From assembly GCF_034113385.1 (NCBI RefSeq), contig NZ_JAXEXL010000013.1:1-64000 (forward strand): a stretch of 64,000 bases of DNA, given 5' to 3'. The DNA comes from Atopobium sp034113385 (GTDB lineage: Bacteria > Actinomycetota > Coriobacteriia > Coriobacteriales > Atopobiaceae). Shown in pieces: positions 26,467 through 34,635 of the stretch. How positions within the stretch are numbered: position 1 is the stretch's first letter; each line of letters begins with the position of its first letter. Under the pieces are notes generated by a model. The model worked only from the letters and a program-made list of their open reading frames with translations. It had not been told where the DNA came from and made no database searches. The translations under genes were made by a program, and so were the position numbers.

Positions 26467-27190
26467 TATGCACCCACTGACTTACATAGCGAATACAGTT
26501 AGGAAGGGTTAAAGACTTACAGTGTTCCAACACGTCTCCAGATTTTGATTTGAGTGTGCTGCTATTACAAAACACTAAGGTATCTGGCTCTACCCCCAAG
26601 TATCCTGCTTCTTCTTGTGTAAGACGTGCCACGGTAAACTTGGAATAGCTGCTTGTATTTTTGCGCGCCACCTGCCCATAAATGCACGTAAACAAAGATT
26701 CCCGCTCATAGTTATGCGCTTGAACGCCCGCTATTATCTGCGGGTTGGTGTAGCTTTTCTCATATATGGCCGGTTTGCCAGATAGTAACCGAATGCGTAT
26801 CAAGCAAAACAAGGGCGTCCCCACCGGCACTTTAAAGCGATACGCTAGTTTTGCATCTGCAGATACAAGGTCTTGAAAAATAACCTTGCTCGTAGGCTTT
26901 TCTCCGCAGGCCTCTACCGAGGCACTAAAACCATCTGCTCTTTCGATAATAAGTGTAGGATGCTGCGCACAGACATAATTGCCCGAGCCATGCAAGCTCT
27001 CTATTACATGTTTAGCGCGAAGTTGCTCAAGCGCGCGGCGCAGCGTTGTGCGTGATACCGACAACATGGCACACAGCTCCCGCTCTGCTGGAAGCTGGTC
27101 ATTTGGCTTAAACGTTTGGTTGTTGATAAGAGCCATGATACCTTCATAAGCAACTTCAAATGGCGTAATTGTTTGCTCTATACGATTCAT
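26459..27190 (-). CDS. Second GntR/UTRA transcriptional regulator
   Basis: A second GntR-UTRA protein: AERELCAMLSVSRTTLRRALEQL winged helix, HGSGNYV wing, then a UTRA domain (CLIRIRLLSGKPAIYEKSYTNP). It is only distantly similar to the adjacent one, so the pair is not a recent duplication. Start is ATG 27190 or GTG 27196, both touching the stop of the preceding gene. It forms an overlapping run with its neighbours on both sides. Confidence 0.88.
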   Translation of the reverse strand: MNRIEQTITPFEVAYEGIMALINNQTFKPNDQLPAERELCAMLSVSRTTLRRALEQLRAKHVIESLHGSGNYVCAQHPTLIIERADGFSASVEACGEKPTSKVIFQDLVSADAKLAYRFKVPVGTPLFCLIRIRLLSGKPAIYEKSYTNPQIIAGVQAHNYERESLFTCIYGQVARKNTSSYSKFTVARLTQEEAGYLGVEPDTLVFCNSSTLKSKSGDVLEHCKSLTLPNCIRYVSQWVHND

Positions 27191-27195
27191 AAGCA

Positions 27196-27723
27196 CTACT
27201 CGTTTGAATCCTCTACTGTATCTAATGGTGCACCCGCCAATGGCGTACCCGACGCCACTGCAATCATTGCATCAAACTCTTTCTCGAGCTTTTTGGCGGC
27301 GGCATATGCCTGCTTAAACGCATAGGATTTTTTATGTGTCATACGTGATAGAAAAGGAATAACAAGCCGCTGATTCGTCTTCTTGAGTGCTACTACCAAA
27401 GCAAGTGATTTTACTTGATCATGTGCAAGAGCGTTTGCTTCATTAAGGCGTTGTGGATTAAGCAAAAAGTTCATGATGCCGCGGGAGCGCTCATGAGCAG
27501 CTTGTTGTACCTCTCCCTCATCTACTACCACTGCACACTGCTCAATATCACGGTACGAGAACACCTTTTCTTGCTGGGCAGGAAACTGAACTGACCATGC
27601 CTGATGGCAAGCATCCTGACGGATAGTTGGAATAAAAGAAAACAGCGGTGCTTTATAAAGAACTTTTGTTGCATGAAAGACCTGCTGTATGCTGTCTGAT
27701 TGTTTATCCATGCGTACATCCAT
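27196..27723 (-). CDS. Unknown 175-residue protein, first gene of the regulator run
   Basis: I do not recognise a family. It is soluble; residues 45-70 (QEKVFSYRDIEQCAVVVDEGE) have the alternating pattern of a PH-like beta barrel, and a Lys/Ala-rich helix lies near the C-terminus. The ATG at 27723 has no clear ribosome site; an ATG four codons later is possible. Its stop overlaps the start of the second GntR gene, so it may be cotranscribed with the regulators. Upstream lies a TAAATACCAAT motif. Confidence 0.55.
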   Translation of the reverse strand: MDVRMDKQSDSIQQVFHATKVLYKAPLFSFIPTIRQDACHQAWSVQFPAQQEKVFSYRDIEQCAVVVDEGEVQQAAHERSRGIMNFLLNPQRLNEANALAHDQVKSLALVVALKKTNQRLVIPFLSRMTHKKSYAFKQAYAAAKKLEKEFDAMIAVASGTPLAGAPLDTVEDSNE

Positions 27724-27758
27724 TAGTTTTACGATACGGTATATAAATCACTGTAAAT

Positions 27759-27769
27759 TAAATACCAAT
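27759..27769. promoter_or_regulatory. TAAATACCAAT motif upstream of the regulator run
   Basis: Exact copy of the 11-mer at 25622-25632. GGTATATAAAT lies 22 bp away in the opposite sense, forming a loose inverted pair. This could be an operator for autoregulation. Confidence 0.4.
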
Positions 27770-27894
27770 TTATGCAAGCGCTCAGATGTGTAAACTTACA
27801 CTATATAAGAATGGTTAATTACTTGGTTGATTATCCGCTCGCATAATCAACCATCCGCGCGCACTGCGTCCTACCTTTTAGAGGAGCTTATGCT

Positions 27895-30696
27895 ATGCAC
27901 CTGTGTGATATGCGTTATAAACATCCTTTTCGTTCGTATCAACAGCGGGTTCTTGATAATTTCTCTTCATACCAAAAAGATGGGACGATTAACATAGTTG
28001 CTGCTCCTGGTAGTGGGAAAACCATCCTCGGATTGGAAATGATACGCCGCCTTGGAAGCCCTGCCCTTGTTTTATCACCATCTGTTACGATACGACAACA
28101 GTGGGGCGAGCGCTTTGCTGATGGCTTTCTTCCAGAGGGTGCACAGGTGCATGACTATATTTCATACTCTTTGTTGAGCCCCAAAACCATAACCTCTATT
28201 ACCTATCAATCGTTACATGCCGCTTGGGTTAAAAAGTCTTCTACCAGCATAAATCAAAGCGCTCAAGCTAAAAATGAAGCGGATGAACCCCTGCAGCAAG
28301 ATAGCCAGGAAGATGGTTCGGAGGATTTTACTAACTTTGATATTTTAGACGCTGTCACACAAGCCGGCATCACCACCATCTGTCTTGATGAAGCCCACCA
28401 TCTGCGTGCAGAGTGGCAACGTGCACTTGAGGCCTTTATTAAAGCTCTTAAAGGAAAAGTGTTTGTTATCTCCCTCACAGCCACGCCACCCTATGACTCT
28501 ACACCCAGCCAATGGAAGCGCTATACCGATGTATGTGGCGAGATTGATGAAGAGATCTTTGTTCCTGAGCTCGTGGCAGAAAAAGCTTTATGCCCCCATC
28601 AGGATTACATTTACTTTAACTATCCCACTACCAGCGAAAAACTTCTGGCGCAGCGGTATCGCCAGCAAGCAAACGATGCGCTTGCTTGTTTGAAAGATGC
28701 TGGACTTATAGATAAAGCAATCAGCACTATGGTTTGTGCTGAGAATAACTGTACTGAGAATAACGCGGTATTAAACGACCAAAAGTATCTGTTTGTTCTT
28801 GATCATGAGGTGGAGTTTCGTTCACTTTTTAGATTTGCTCATCATTTAGGTATTACGATTCCAACGTGGTGGTTGCAGGCAGTATTTCCCCATAAACGGC
28901 TTGGCCACTATACACCAGCCGACGCAGAAAAAGGCTTGCAGTTTATTCTCGATAACCCCAATTCTTTTGGAAGCGATACTGTTAGCGCTATACAGAAATG
29001 CCTTGCCCAACATGGACTTATTACACGCAGGCAAGTAAACCTATTAGCCAACCAAAAACTAAGCCGCACACTTGCTGGCTCTATTGGAAAAATGCAATCC
29101 ATTCAACGCATTGCTACACTTGAGTCATCTCAGCTAAAAGATGAACTTCGCATGGTAATTCTTACTGATTACATTCGTGCTGAAACAACGAATCATATTG
29201 GGCGTGATACGGGCTTTACGCACATTGGTGCAGTCCCTATTTTTGAAGCGGTACGGCGTAGTGTAGGTGAAGCACAAGGGCTGGCTCTTCTCACCGGCTC
29301 ACTTATTATTGTTCCCACCACAATACAAGCTCAAATAACCAAGATTGCAGCGCACTACAAGTGTACCGTTGTTTTTAGTCCTCTTAAGGATGCTGGCCCT
29401 GTTCCCTATGTAAGGGCATGCTTTTCTGGTAAAAGCCAACTGTGCGTTCGCATACTAACAACAGCTCTTGAGCAGGGTCTTATTCAAATCCTTGTAGGGA
29501 CTACAGCACTTTTAGGAGAAGGATGGGATTCTCCTTGCGTTAATACCCTCGTGCTTGCTTCGTTTGTAGGTAGCTTCATGCTTTCTAACCAAATGAGGGG
29601 GCGTGCTATCCGTACCTATGCAAAACAGCCTAATAAATGTGCAAATATCTGGCATCTTGTAACCGTGGAGCCTCCCTTTAATCAAGATCAAAAGCTTTTA
29701 AATCTCTTATATGGCACAGATTTATCGCACGATGAGTCAATCCTTGGACAAGATTGGAATACCCTGACAAGACGATTTGACTGTTTTATTGCTCCTTCAT
29801 ATGAGGGTTCATACATAAAAAGTGGTATTGATCGCATAAGCATCGTACAACCACCGTTTACTGAATCTCATATAGAGACAATAAATCATCAGATGGAACA
29901 GCGTGCGTGCAATAGATTGGATGTGGCAGCAGCATGGCAAAATATCACAGATGTCTCTATAAAGCCTACCATTAGCGAAGTTTGTGAGACAGCCGATGTT
30001 CCCACATCAATTGGATTGACTAACTTTACTTTACTTAATGGCTTTGTTTTAGCAGCAATTGCCTGTATTGACTGGCTTTGTGGTGCTGTTGTACTGGAAG
30101 GCATGTATTCAAAACGCTTGGTTACTTTTTTTGATGGCGACTTCTTTATCTTGGGAACCCTTGTTGTTCTACAGATTATTGGAATCTTTTTACTCACAAA
30201 ACTTGCGCTCTACCTTATGCAAAGATTCTCTCCAAAACGACGCTTACAGCGCATGGGCAAGGCTCTTTATGAAGCTCTTATACAGGCTGAAGTTCTTTCT
30301 AGTTCAACAGGAAGAGTTCACGTAGATTCTGATTCTCTACAGTCTTGCTTTACCATCTCGCTTAAGGGAACTTCCCTTCATGACCAGCATGTATTTGCTG
30401 AAGCTTGCAAACAAATGCTCTCCCCTATTGATAATCCTCGGTATGTTCTTATCGAACAAAGGCGTGCTGGTCTGTTTGGAATGCAACGCTACCGCCACAG
30501 TTTTGCCTGTCCTGATGCGCTCTCCAAGCGCAAAGAAGATGTTGAACTGCTCGTTGATGCATTTAAAGCATTTGGCACCTATCAAGCGGTGTATACAAGA
30601 AACCCAGAAGGACGAGAAACGCTGTGGCGTTGTCGAGAACACGCGCTTGTTAACCTAAACGGCCAGCAGGTACAAAACTTTTTTGGGCTTTCATAG
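27895..30696 (+). CDS. Superfamily 2 DEAD/DEAH-type helicase with two membrane helices
   Basis: A 933-residue ATPase. SF2 motifs: Walker A AAPGSGKT (36-43), DEAH (165-168), SLTATPP (about 190-197), LLGEGWDSP (about 539-547) and QMRGRAIR (566-573, arginine finger motif VI). Between the two RecA-like halves is a long insert. After the helicase core, residues about 709-735 and 750-778 are strongly hydrophobic and read as two membrane helices, followed by a soluble C-terminal domain of about 150 residues that I cannot assign. ATG at 27895 with GAGGAG eight bases upstream. Its substrate and role are unknown. Transcribed alone, away from the GntR run. Confidence 0.85.
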   Translation: MHLCDMRYKHPFRSYQQRVLDNFSSYQKDGTINIVAAPGSGKTILGLEMIRRLGSPALVLSPSVTIRQQWGERFADGFLPEGAQVHDYISYSLLSPKTITSITYQSLHAAWVKKSSTSINQSAQAKNEADEPLQQDSQEDGSEDFTNFDILDAVTQAGITTICLDEAHHLRAEWQRALEAFIKALKGKVFVISLTATPPYDSTPSQWKRYTDVCGEIDEEIFVPELVAEKALCPHQDYIYFNYPTTSEKLLAQRYRQQANDALACLKDAGLIDKAISTMVCAENNCTENNAVLNDQKYLFVLDHEVEFRSLFRFAHHLGITIPTWWLQAVFPHKRLGHYTPADAEKGLQFILDNPNSFGSDTVSAIQKCLAQHGLITRRQVNLLANQKLSRTLAGSIGKMQSIQRIATLESSQLKDELRMVILTDYIRAETTNHIGRDTGFTHIGAVPIFEAVRRSVGEAQGLALLTGSLIIVPTTIQAQITKIAAHYKCTVVFSPLKDAGPVPYVRACFSGKSQLCVRILTTALEQGLIQILVGTTALLGEGWDSPCVNTLVLASFVGSFMLSNQMRGRAIRTYAKQPNKCANIWHLVTVEPPFNQDQKLLNLLYGTDLSHDESILGQDWNTLTRRFDCFIAPSYEGSYIKSGIDRISIVQPPFTESHIETINHQMEQRACNRLDVAAAWQNITDVSIKPTISEVCETADVPTSIGLTNFTLLNGFVLAAIACIDWLCGAVVLEGMYSKRLVTFFDGDFFILGTLVVLQIIGIFLLTKLALYLMQRFSPKRRLQRMGKALYEALIQAEVLSSSTGRVHVDSDSLQSCFTISLKGTSLHDQHVFAEACKQMLSPIDNPRYVLIEQRRAGLFGMQRYRHSFACPDALSKRKEDVELLVDAFKAFGTYQAVYTRNPEGRETLWRCREHALVNLNGQQVQNFFGLS

Positions 30697-30736
30697 CGAG
30701 GTCTCTATCTCTACATTGTGTATAGAGACCTCGCTA
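30694..30736 (+). terminator. 15-bp perfect hairpin overlapping the helicase stop codon
   Basis: 30694-30708 pairs perfectly with 30722-30736 (TAGCGAGGTCTCTAT and complement) around a 13-base loop. The left arm begins with the helicase TAG. No T-run follows, so the structure may stabilise the 3' end or act with a factor. Confidence 0.55.
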
Positions 30737-30764
30737 CAGCTGCTGCCTCTATATCCTTGTAACC

Positions 30765-31001
30765 TTATCCTGCTAAACGCTCGATAAGATGCTGAATTTC
30801 TTGTATGGGCGTATTGGTTATGATGCCCCAAACTGACATCACAAAAATAATAGCTGCAATAGTCATTTGCAGAACAAGAGAAAACATGCCGCCACCCACA
30901 GGCAATACTTTTGCTTTTTGTACAACAAGACACACAAAACAAAAGACAAGAAATGCCACAGACATGGTAGCCAACACGTAATTGGGAAGCATACTGGTCA
31001 T
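30765..31001 (-). CDS. Small two-helix membrane protein, unknown
   Basis: 78 residues with two predicted membrane helices (about 8-27 and 41-62) and a short amphipathic tail. No family recognised. ATG at 31001; the ribosome site is weak. It is convergent with the helicase gene and lies downstream of the 172-residue orphan on the same strand. Confidence 0.5.
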   Translation of the reverse strand: MTSMLPNYVLATMSVAFLVFCFVCLVVQKAKVLPVGGGMFSLVLQMTIAAIIFVMSVWGIITNTPIQEIQHLIERLAG

Positions 31002-31086
31002 TTATATTCTCGCTCTCTAGCTACGAGCTTTTAGTTATTGTGTCACTTGCTAACGTTTTAGCTGGTAACGTCTTACCTAACAGCAC

Positions 31087-31605
31087 TTATTTACTAAAGT
31101 TTTGCCAAAAATCTGCCCAAGATGCTTCTTCCTGGCTTTGATCAACATATAAGAAGCTTTCCTCATCGTAAAAATCTAAAGAAACAATTTCATCCAGCGT
31201 TTTTGGCACAAATAGATTAAAGAACTCTTTTTTAAAGGAACTACCATATTGCAAATAATACTGCCCAGTCATAGCAATGTAGTTGGTCTTCTTTACTGAT
31301 TCGGGCGTGTAGCTTATTGGTTCTCCAGCCTCAGATAAATCAGGGCTGATTGCCAAAAGTACTAGCCTCGAATCTGAATTACGAAAACCCAGAATAAAGT
31401 TTTGATATTGATATGAAAGCGTACGCCCAAATCCAAAATTTGCCCCACGTATATCTTCCGAGAAGCCATACGCTATCTGATAGCTTGACCCTTCTTCGAC
31501 CTGTGAATCAAAAAAGGTGCGCATACGAGCTTTAGTGTCATCACTTTTTGCTTGATCTACCTCGACAGGCTTCCTAAAAGATTTAAAAGCATCAAAGAAT
31601 CCCAT
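31087..31605 (-). CDS. Unknown 172-residue soluble protein
   Basis: Starts MGFFDAFKSFRKPVEVDQ with AAGGAG six bases upstream of the ATG at 31605; the open frame extends 21 codons further but without a comparable site. It is acidic and Phe/Tyr/Ser-rich, with no signal peptide or membrane helix. The GFGRTLSYQYQNFILGFRNSDSRLVLL segment suggests beta strands. The MGFFDxFK start is common in small bacterial orphan proteins. I cannot assign a function. Confidence 0.6.
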   Translation of the reverse strand: MGFFDAFKSFRKPVEVDQAKSDDTKARMRTFFDSQVEEGSSYQIAYGFSEDIRGANFGFGRTLSYQYQNFILGFRNSDSRLVLLAISPDLSEAGEPISYTPESVKKTNYIAMTGQYYLQYGSSFKKEFFNLFVPKTLDEIVSLDFYDEESFLYVDQSQEEASWADFWQNFSK

Positions 31606-31909
31606 TTGCGTCTCCTTATCTGGTGGTTGCCATGCATCATGCGATTTTGTATAGCTGCCTTTTGACATAAACGCATTTCTTTCAGATTGTTATTAGAAAA
31701 ATAGTATATAGTTTTTGAAAAAAATCTCGTATCTATTAGTTTAGATAAAGAAAACTTACATAATTATGAAAAATAACATGAATACTATTCTCGAATCAAT
31801 GTAAATACATACAGCAAGTATGCTAATTAAGAAGCTTGAATCTCTTAAAAGATACAAGCATACGTTTTTGAAATGCAATAAACACATATCAGTTGGGGGG
31901 CATATCAAT
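31606..31909. other. AT-rich divergent promoter region without a gene
   Basis: About 300 bp of AT-rich sequence between two divergent orphan genes. A GGGGGG ribosome site at 31895-31900 belongs to the plus-strand gene. No repeats or RNA gene were seen. Confidence 0.5.
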
Positions 31910-32713
31910 ATGATACGCATTTTTACAAATTCAGGAGTTACCTATACTGCTCAAGGCAAGTATCAGCTGCATATCACTGATGAGAGAATTTCTTACGACA
32001 CAGTACAGGGAAAACAATCTCTAGACATACCTTTTGCAGAAATCAGTTCCATTTTTCTTCTTGGGTATTGCAATTCAAATCGGCACTATTCAGTAACTTT
32101 TCGTGATGCTGCAGGAAAAGATATTGGAGAGATTGATACAGATATTTTTGAAAGCCCCAATACCACTATTAATGGGCATAACATTTTAGAAACTAAGTCT
32201 ATCCTTATTGCCTTTGCAGAAAATAAATTAACATCGGCATTTCCTGACAACATTGATAATCTTGACATACTGCTTGCGCGGACTCTTAAGGAAAAAGAAA
32301 TTAGGCTTAAAGGAGGTGCTCTTGTTGGAGGAAAGCACCAAGTAAACCTTTCTGATGTTCGTAGAGTTAAGTGCGTAGGTAATGGAGCTTTAAATAACCT
32401 TTTTATTTATACCAAAGAGAAGGGTGGCTTCTTTGATACGCCTGATATGAAGATTCCTGTTACTGAGCTAACTTTGCCTATTCTTGAAGCTGTAATGGCT
32501 CGCAATACTGGCAGAGGTATCGATTTTAGTCAAGGTAACGGATTTGATCAGAAAACCAGTGAATATATTATTACACGTTATATGAACTCTACATTCTTCC
32601 TAAATGAGAATGGAAGCCTCTCTGATGACTGGCATGAAGTTGCCTTCAACCATATTCAAGCTTATCAGTCAGATATTTCTTTTCAGTCAGATATTTCTTT
32701 TCCCGCTTATTAA
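31910..32713 (+). CDS. Unknown protein with two PH-like halves
   Basis: 267 residues from the ATG at 31910 (MIRIFTNSGVTYTAQGKYQ), with GGGGGG nine bases upstream. The stretch GKYQLHITDERISYDTVQGKQSLDIPFAEISSIFL, a repeated beta pattern with a charged turn, and a second similar block near residue 140 suggest two PH/GRAM-like barrels. The C-terminus carries an exact 18-bp tandem duplication giving SDISFQSDISF. No family name can be given. Confidence 0.6.
   Translation: MIRIFTNSGVTYTAQGKYQLHITDERISYDTVQGKQSLDIPFAEISSIFLLGYCNSNRHYSVTFRDAAGKDIGEIDTDIFESPNTTINGHNILETKSILIAFAENKLTSAFPDNIDNLDILLARTLKEKEIRLKGGALVGGKHQVNLSDVRRVKCVGNGALNNLFIYTKEKGGFFDTPDMKIPVTELTLPILEAVMARNTGRGIDFSQGNGFDQKTSEYIITRYMNSTFFLNENGSLSDDWHEVAFNHIQAYQSDISFQSDISFPAY
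32666..32701 (+). repeat. 18-bp exact tandem duplication
   Basis: The unit at 32666-32683 is repeated exactly at 32684-32701, in frame at the 3' end of the preceding coding sequence. It adds six residues (QSDISF). Confidence 0.9.
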
Positions 32714-32826
32714 GAACACTTGAATGAGAAAAAATACCTCGATAGATAAAAAGAATTAGAAGAAGCGAAGGTATAGAAATTTCTTAGGAACGATAAGAAG
32801 CGGTAAAAACTCTCTATAACAAGAAA

Positions 32827-32852
32827 AGCCGGAAGGTTAAAACCTTCCGGCT
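32827..32852 (-). terminator. Rho-independent terminator after tRNA-Ala
   Basis: A 12-bp perfect stem, AGCCGGAAGGTT (32827-32838) with its complement (32841-32852), followed on the minus strand by TTTTCTTGTT. It ends the tRNA-Ile/tRNA-Ala transcript. Confidence 0.88.
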
Positions 32853-32861
32853 GCATATTCT

Positions 32862-32937
32862 TGGTGGAGCCTAGGGGGATCGAACCCCTGACCTCAGGCT
32901 TGCAAAGCCCGCGCTCTCCCAGCTGAGCTAAGGCCCC
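32862..32937 (-). tRNA. tRNA-Ala (TGC)
   Basis: A 76-nt tRNA with acceptor GGGGCCT, anticodon TGC in the loop TTTGCAA, T-loop GGTTCGATC and encoded CCA at 32862. It lies after tRNA-Ile on the minus strand. Confidence 0.96.
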
Positions 32938-32995
32938 GGCGATAATCACCTTAGCGGCGACTCGGCTAGCGCTAAGGTGACTATTGACGAAGTGT

Positions 32996-33072
32996 TGGTG
33001 GGCCCGACAAGGTTCGAACTTGTGACCTCCCGGTTATCAGCCGGACGCTCTGACCAACTGAGCTACGGGCCC
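32996..33072 (-). tRNA. tRNA-Ile (GAT)
   Basis: A 77-nt tRNA with acceptor GGGCCCG, anticodon GAT in CTGATAA, T-loop GGTTCGAAC-type and encoded CCA at 32996. A hairpin CACCTTAGC/GCTAAGGTG separates it from tRNA-Ala. The Ile-Ala pair often lies in rRNA operons; none is present here. Confidence 0.96.
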
Positions 33073-33203
33073 AACGCAAGAAAACATAATACGGCAGTAG
33101 ATTTAAAAGGTCAACATAATTTTTTGTATTCTTACAATGTTTTTGGGTAACATAGCTAGCACACATCTTTTAACCAGATGCCTACAAGAGTGGAGGTGAA
33201 GTC

Positions 33204-33713
33204 ATGAGCATGGTCCGGATGGATATTGAGTCTATTGTGGTTGGTAATGGACCGGCTACATCGCTCATCACTCTTCGCCCTCGTCATAACTCAAGTTCTT
33301 ATGCTCAGACACAACTTCCCATCCGTATTGGTATGACGGAAGCAAGTGCTATTGGTATGGGTGTGGATAACGTTCCTCATCAACGCCCCTTAACACATGA
33401 TTTGCTTAAAGCTGTTATCACACAACTTGGTGCTACGGTTACCAGCGTTACTATCTCTAAAGTAGAAGGACCAACGTTTTTTGCATCAGTTCATCTGCTT
33501 ACAGCCAATAAAGAGCGTAAAGCTATTGATTGTCGTCCGTCAGACGCAGTTGCGTTAGCGGTACGTACTAAAGCACCTATCTTTGTTGAATCTGAGGTGC
33601 TTATGACAGCATCGTATCCTGATTTTAAAGCGGTAAAGAAGGATGAACAGGATAAGGAGCTTGCTGAGTTTCACAGCTTTATTGAGGGTCTTTCTCCAGA
33701 AGATTTTTCTTAA
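33204..33713 (+). CDS. Bifunctional nuclease (BFN/DUF151) domain protein
   Basis: 169 residues with the BFN core: IRIGMTEASAIGMGVDNV, RPLTHDLLKAVITQLGATVTSV, and DCRPSDAVALAVRTKAPIFV. Members have been reported with DNase/RNase activity in plants and an enzyme-like fold in bacteria. ATG at 33204 with GGAGGTGAAG upstream. It has an acidic tail (ELAEFHSFIEGLSPEDFS). Confidence 0.9.
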   Translation: MSMVRMDIESIVVGNGPATSLITLRPRHNSSSYAQTQLPIRIGMTEASAIGMGVDNVPHQRPLTHDLLKAVITQLGATVTSVTISKVEGPTFFASVHLLTANKERKAIDCRPSDAVALAVRTKAPIFVESEVLMTASYPDFKAVKKDEQDKELAEFHSFIEGLSPEDFS

Positions 33714-33729
33714 ACCTACTGCCTTAGCC

Positions 33730-34536
33730 CTACAGTGCAAACACCTTCCCAGTATAGTAATTAATCTCATACCCTTTTGCAGCGTTATAGACTTCCACCT
33801 CTTCATCGATAAAACCATCGGAAGTTTTTACGTCTACAATAACCGAACGTGGAATACGCTCTTCTCCTTCGTAAACGGGAGTTGCTACAAACTGTACTGT
33901 GCCAGAAGGGTTTGCCTGTAACCAAGTACGTATAGCAGTTTCTACCAGAGCCATTCCCCCTTGGTCATCATTAGCTCCCACGTTTTGCATTCGTGTGCCT
34001 GTTATTAAGTTTTCTATAATCTCTTTGCCACCTAAGGATTTTGCTAATAGATGACTTCTATTCCACATACGTCCTTTATAGACAGAGTTGTTATAAAGTT
34101 TAATTTGTACTTCGGGGTTTTTGCTTGGCCATCCCGAGGGATTAGGCATTTGCTCGCGATCACGTGACATGCCGTCTTCCATCATCTGATAGGTAATACA
34201 TGCACGAACTTCACGCGTGCGGCCTAAGGCATCAAGACCAGAATACAAAACTTGACCTTGCGCCAGCTCCTGATTGATATGAGAAGCGCCAATAAGACGA
34301 ACATAGTTTGGACTTTCTTGCTCATTCCAACTTGTATAACCCAGCTGACGACCTGTAGATGAATCCCCTGCGCCTACGGATTGAGTTTGTCCTGGTAAAA
34401 TGCGAGAAAAAACAGTAAATAGACTACCAAACCCATGGTGGGCAAACGATGGGAATAAGGCACTAATTACAAGCGCAATAACAACAATCCCCGTTGTTTT
34501 GCGGTTCCTTTTAGATAAAAAGTTCTTACGTGCCAT
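33730..34536 (-). CDS. Membrane-anchored DNA/RNA non-specific endonuclease
   Basis: One N-terminal signal-anchor helix, then an extracytoplasmic nuclease domain. The motif WNRSHLLAKSLGG (near residue 158) corresponds to the DRGH/NRGH active site of the EndA/streptodornase-type beta-beta-alpha-metal nucleases, with His as the general base. TRMQNVGAND is the following Asn-containing metal site. It may degrade extracellular DNA for nutrition, defence against neutrophil traps or uptake. Start is uncertain: ATG 34536, ATG 34548 or GTG 34563. Confidence 0.88.
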   Translation of the reverse strand: MARKNFLSKRNRKTTGIVVIALVISALFPSFAHHGFGSLFTVFSRILPGQTQSVGAGDSSTGRQLGYTSWNEQESPNYVRLIGASHINQELAQGQVLYSGLDALGRTREVRACITYQMMEDGMSRDREQMPNPSGWPSKNPEVQIKLYNNSVYKGRMWNRSHLLAKSLGGKEIIENLITGTRMQNVGANDDQGGMALVETAIRTWLQANPSGTVQFVATPVYEGEERIPRSVIVDVKTSDGFIDEEVEVYNAAKGYEINYYTGKVFAL

Positions 34537-34588
34537 GTACTTTCCCATCACAACAAAACGCACTGCTGACGTTTTATCTTATAAAAAA

Positions 34589-34614
34589 GCGCGACTCACA
34601 CGTATGAGTCGCGC
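34589..34614 (-). terminator. Rho-independent terminator after gyrA
   Basis: A 10-bp stem, GCGCGACTCA (34589-34598) with TGAGTCGCGC (34605-34614), followed by TTTTTTAT on the minus strand. It lies just past the gyrA stop. Confidence 0.88.
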
Positions 34615-34635
34615 CTTACCTACACTACGAGCAAT

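Noticed and set aside
30694..30736. Perfect hairpin as an integron attC or transposon end
   Set aside because: No core-site motif, no integrase and no second copy nearby; a 3'-end hairpin is simpler.
32862..33072. tRNA-Ile/tRNA-Ala as part of an rRNA operon
   Set aside because: No 16S or 23S sequence flanks the pair; a terminator follows directly.
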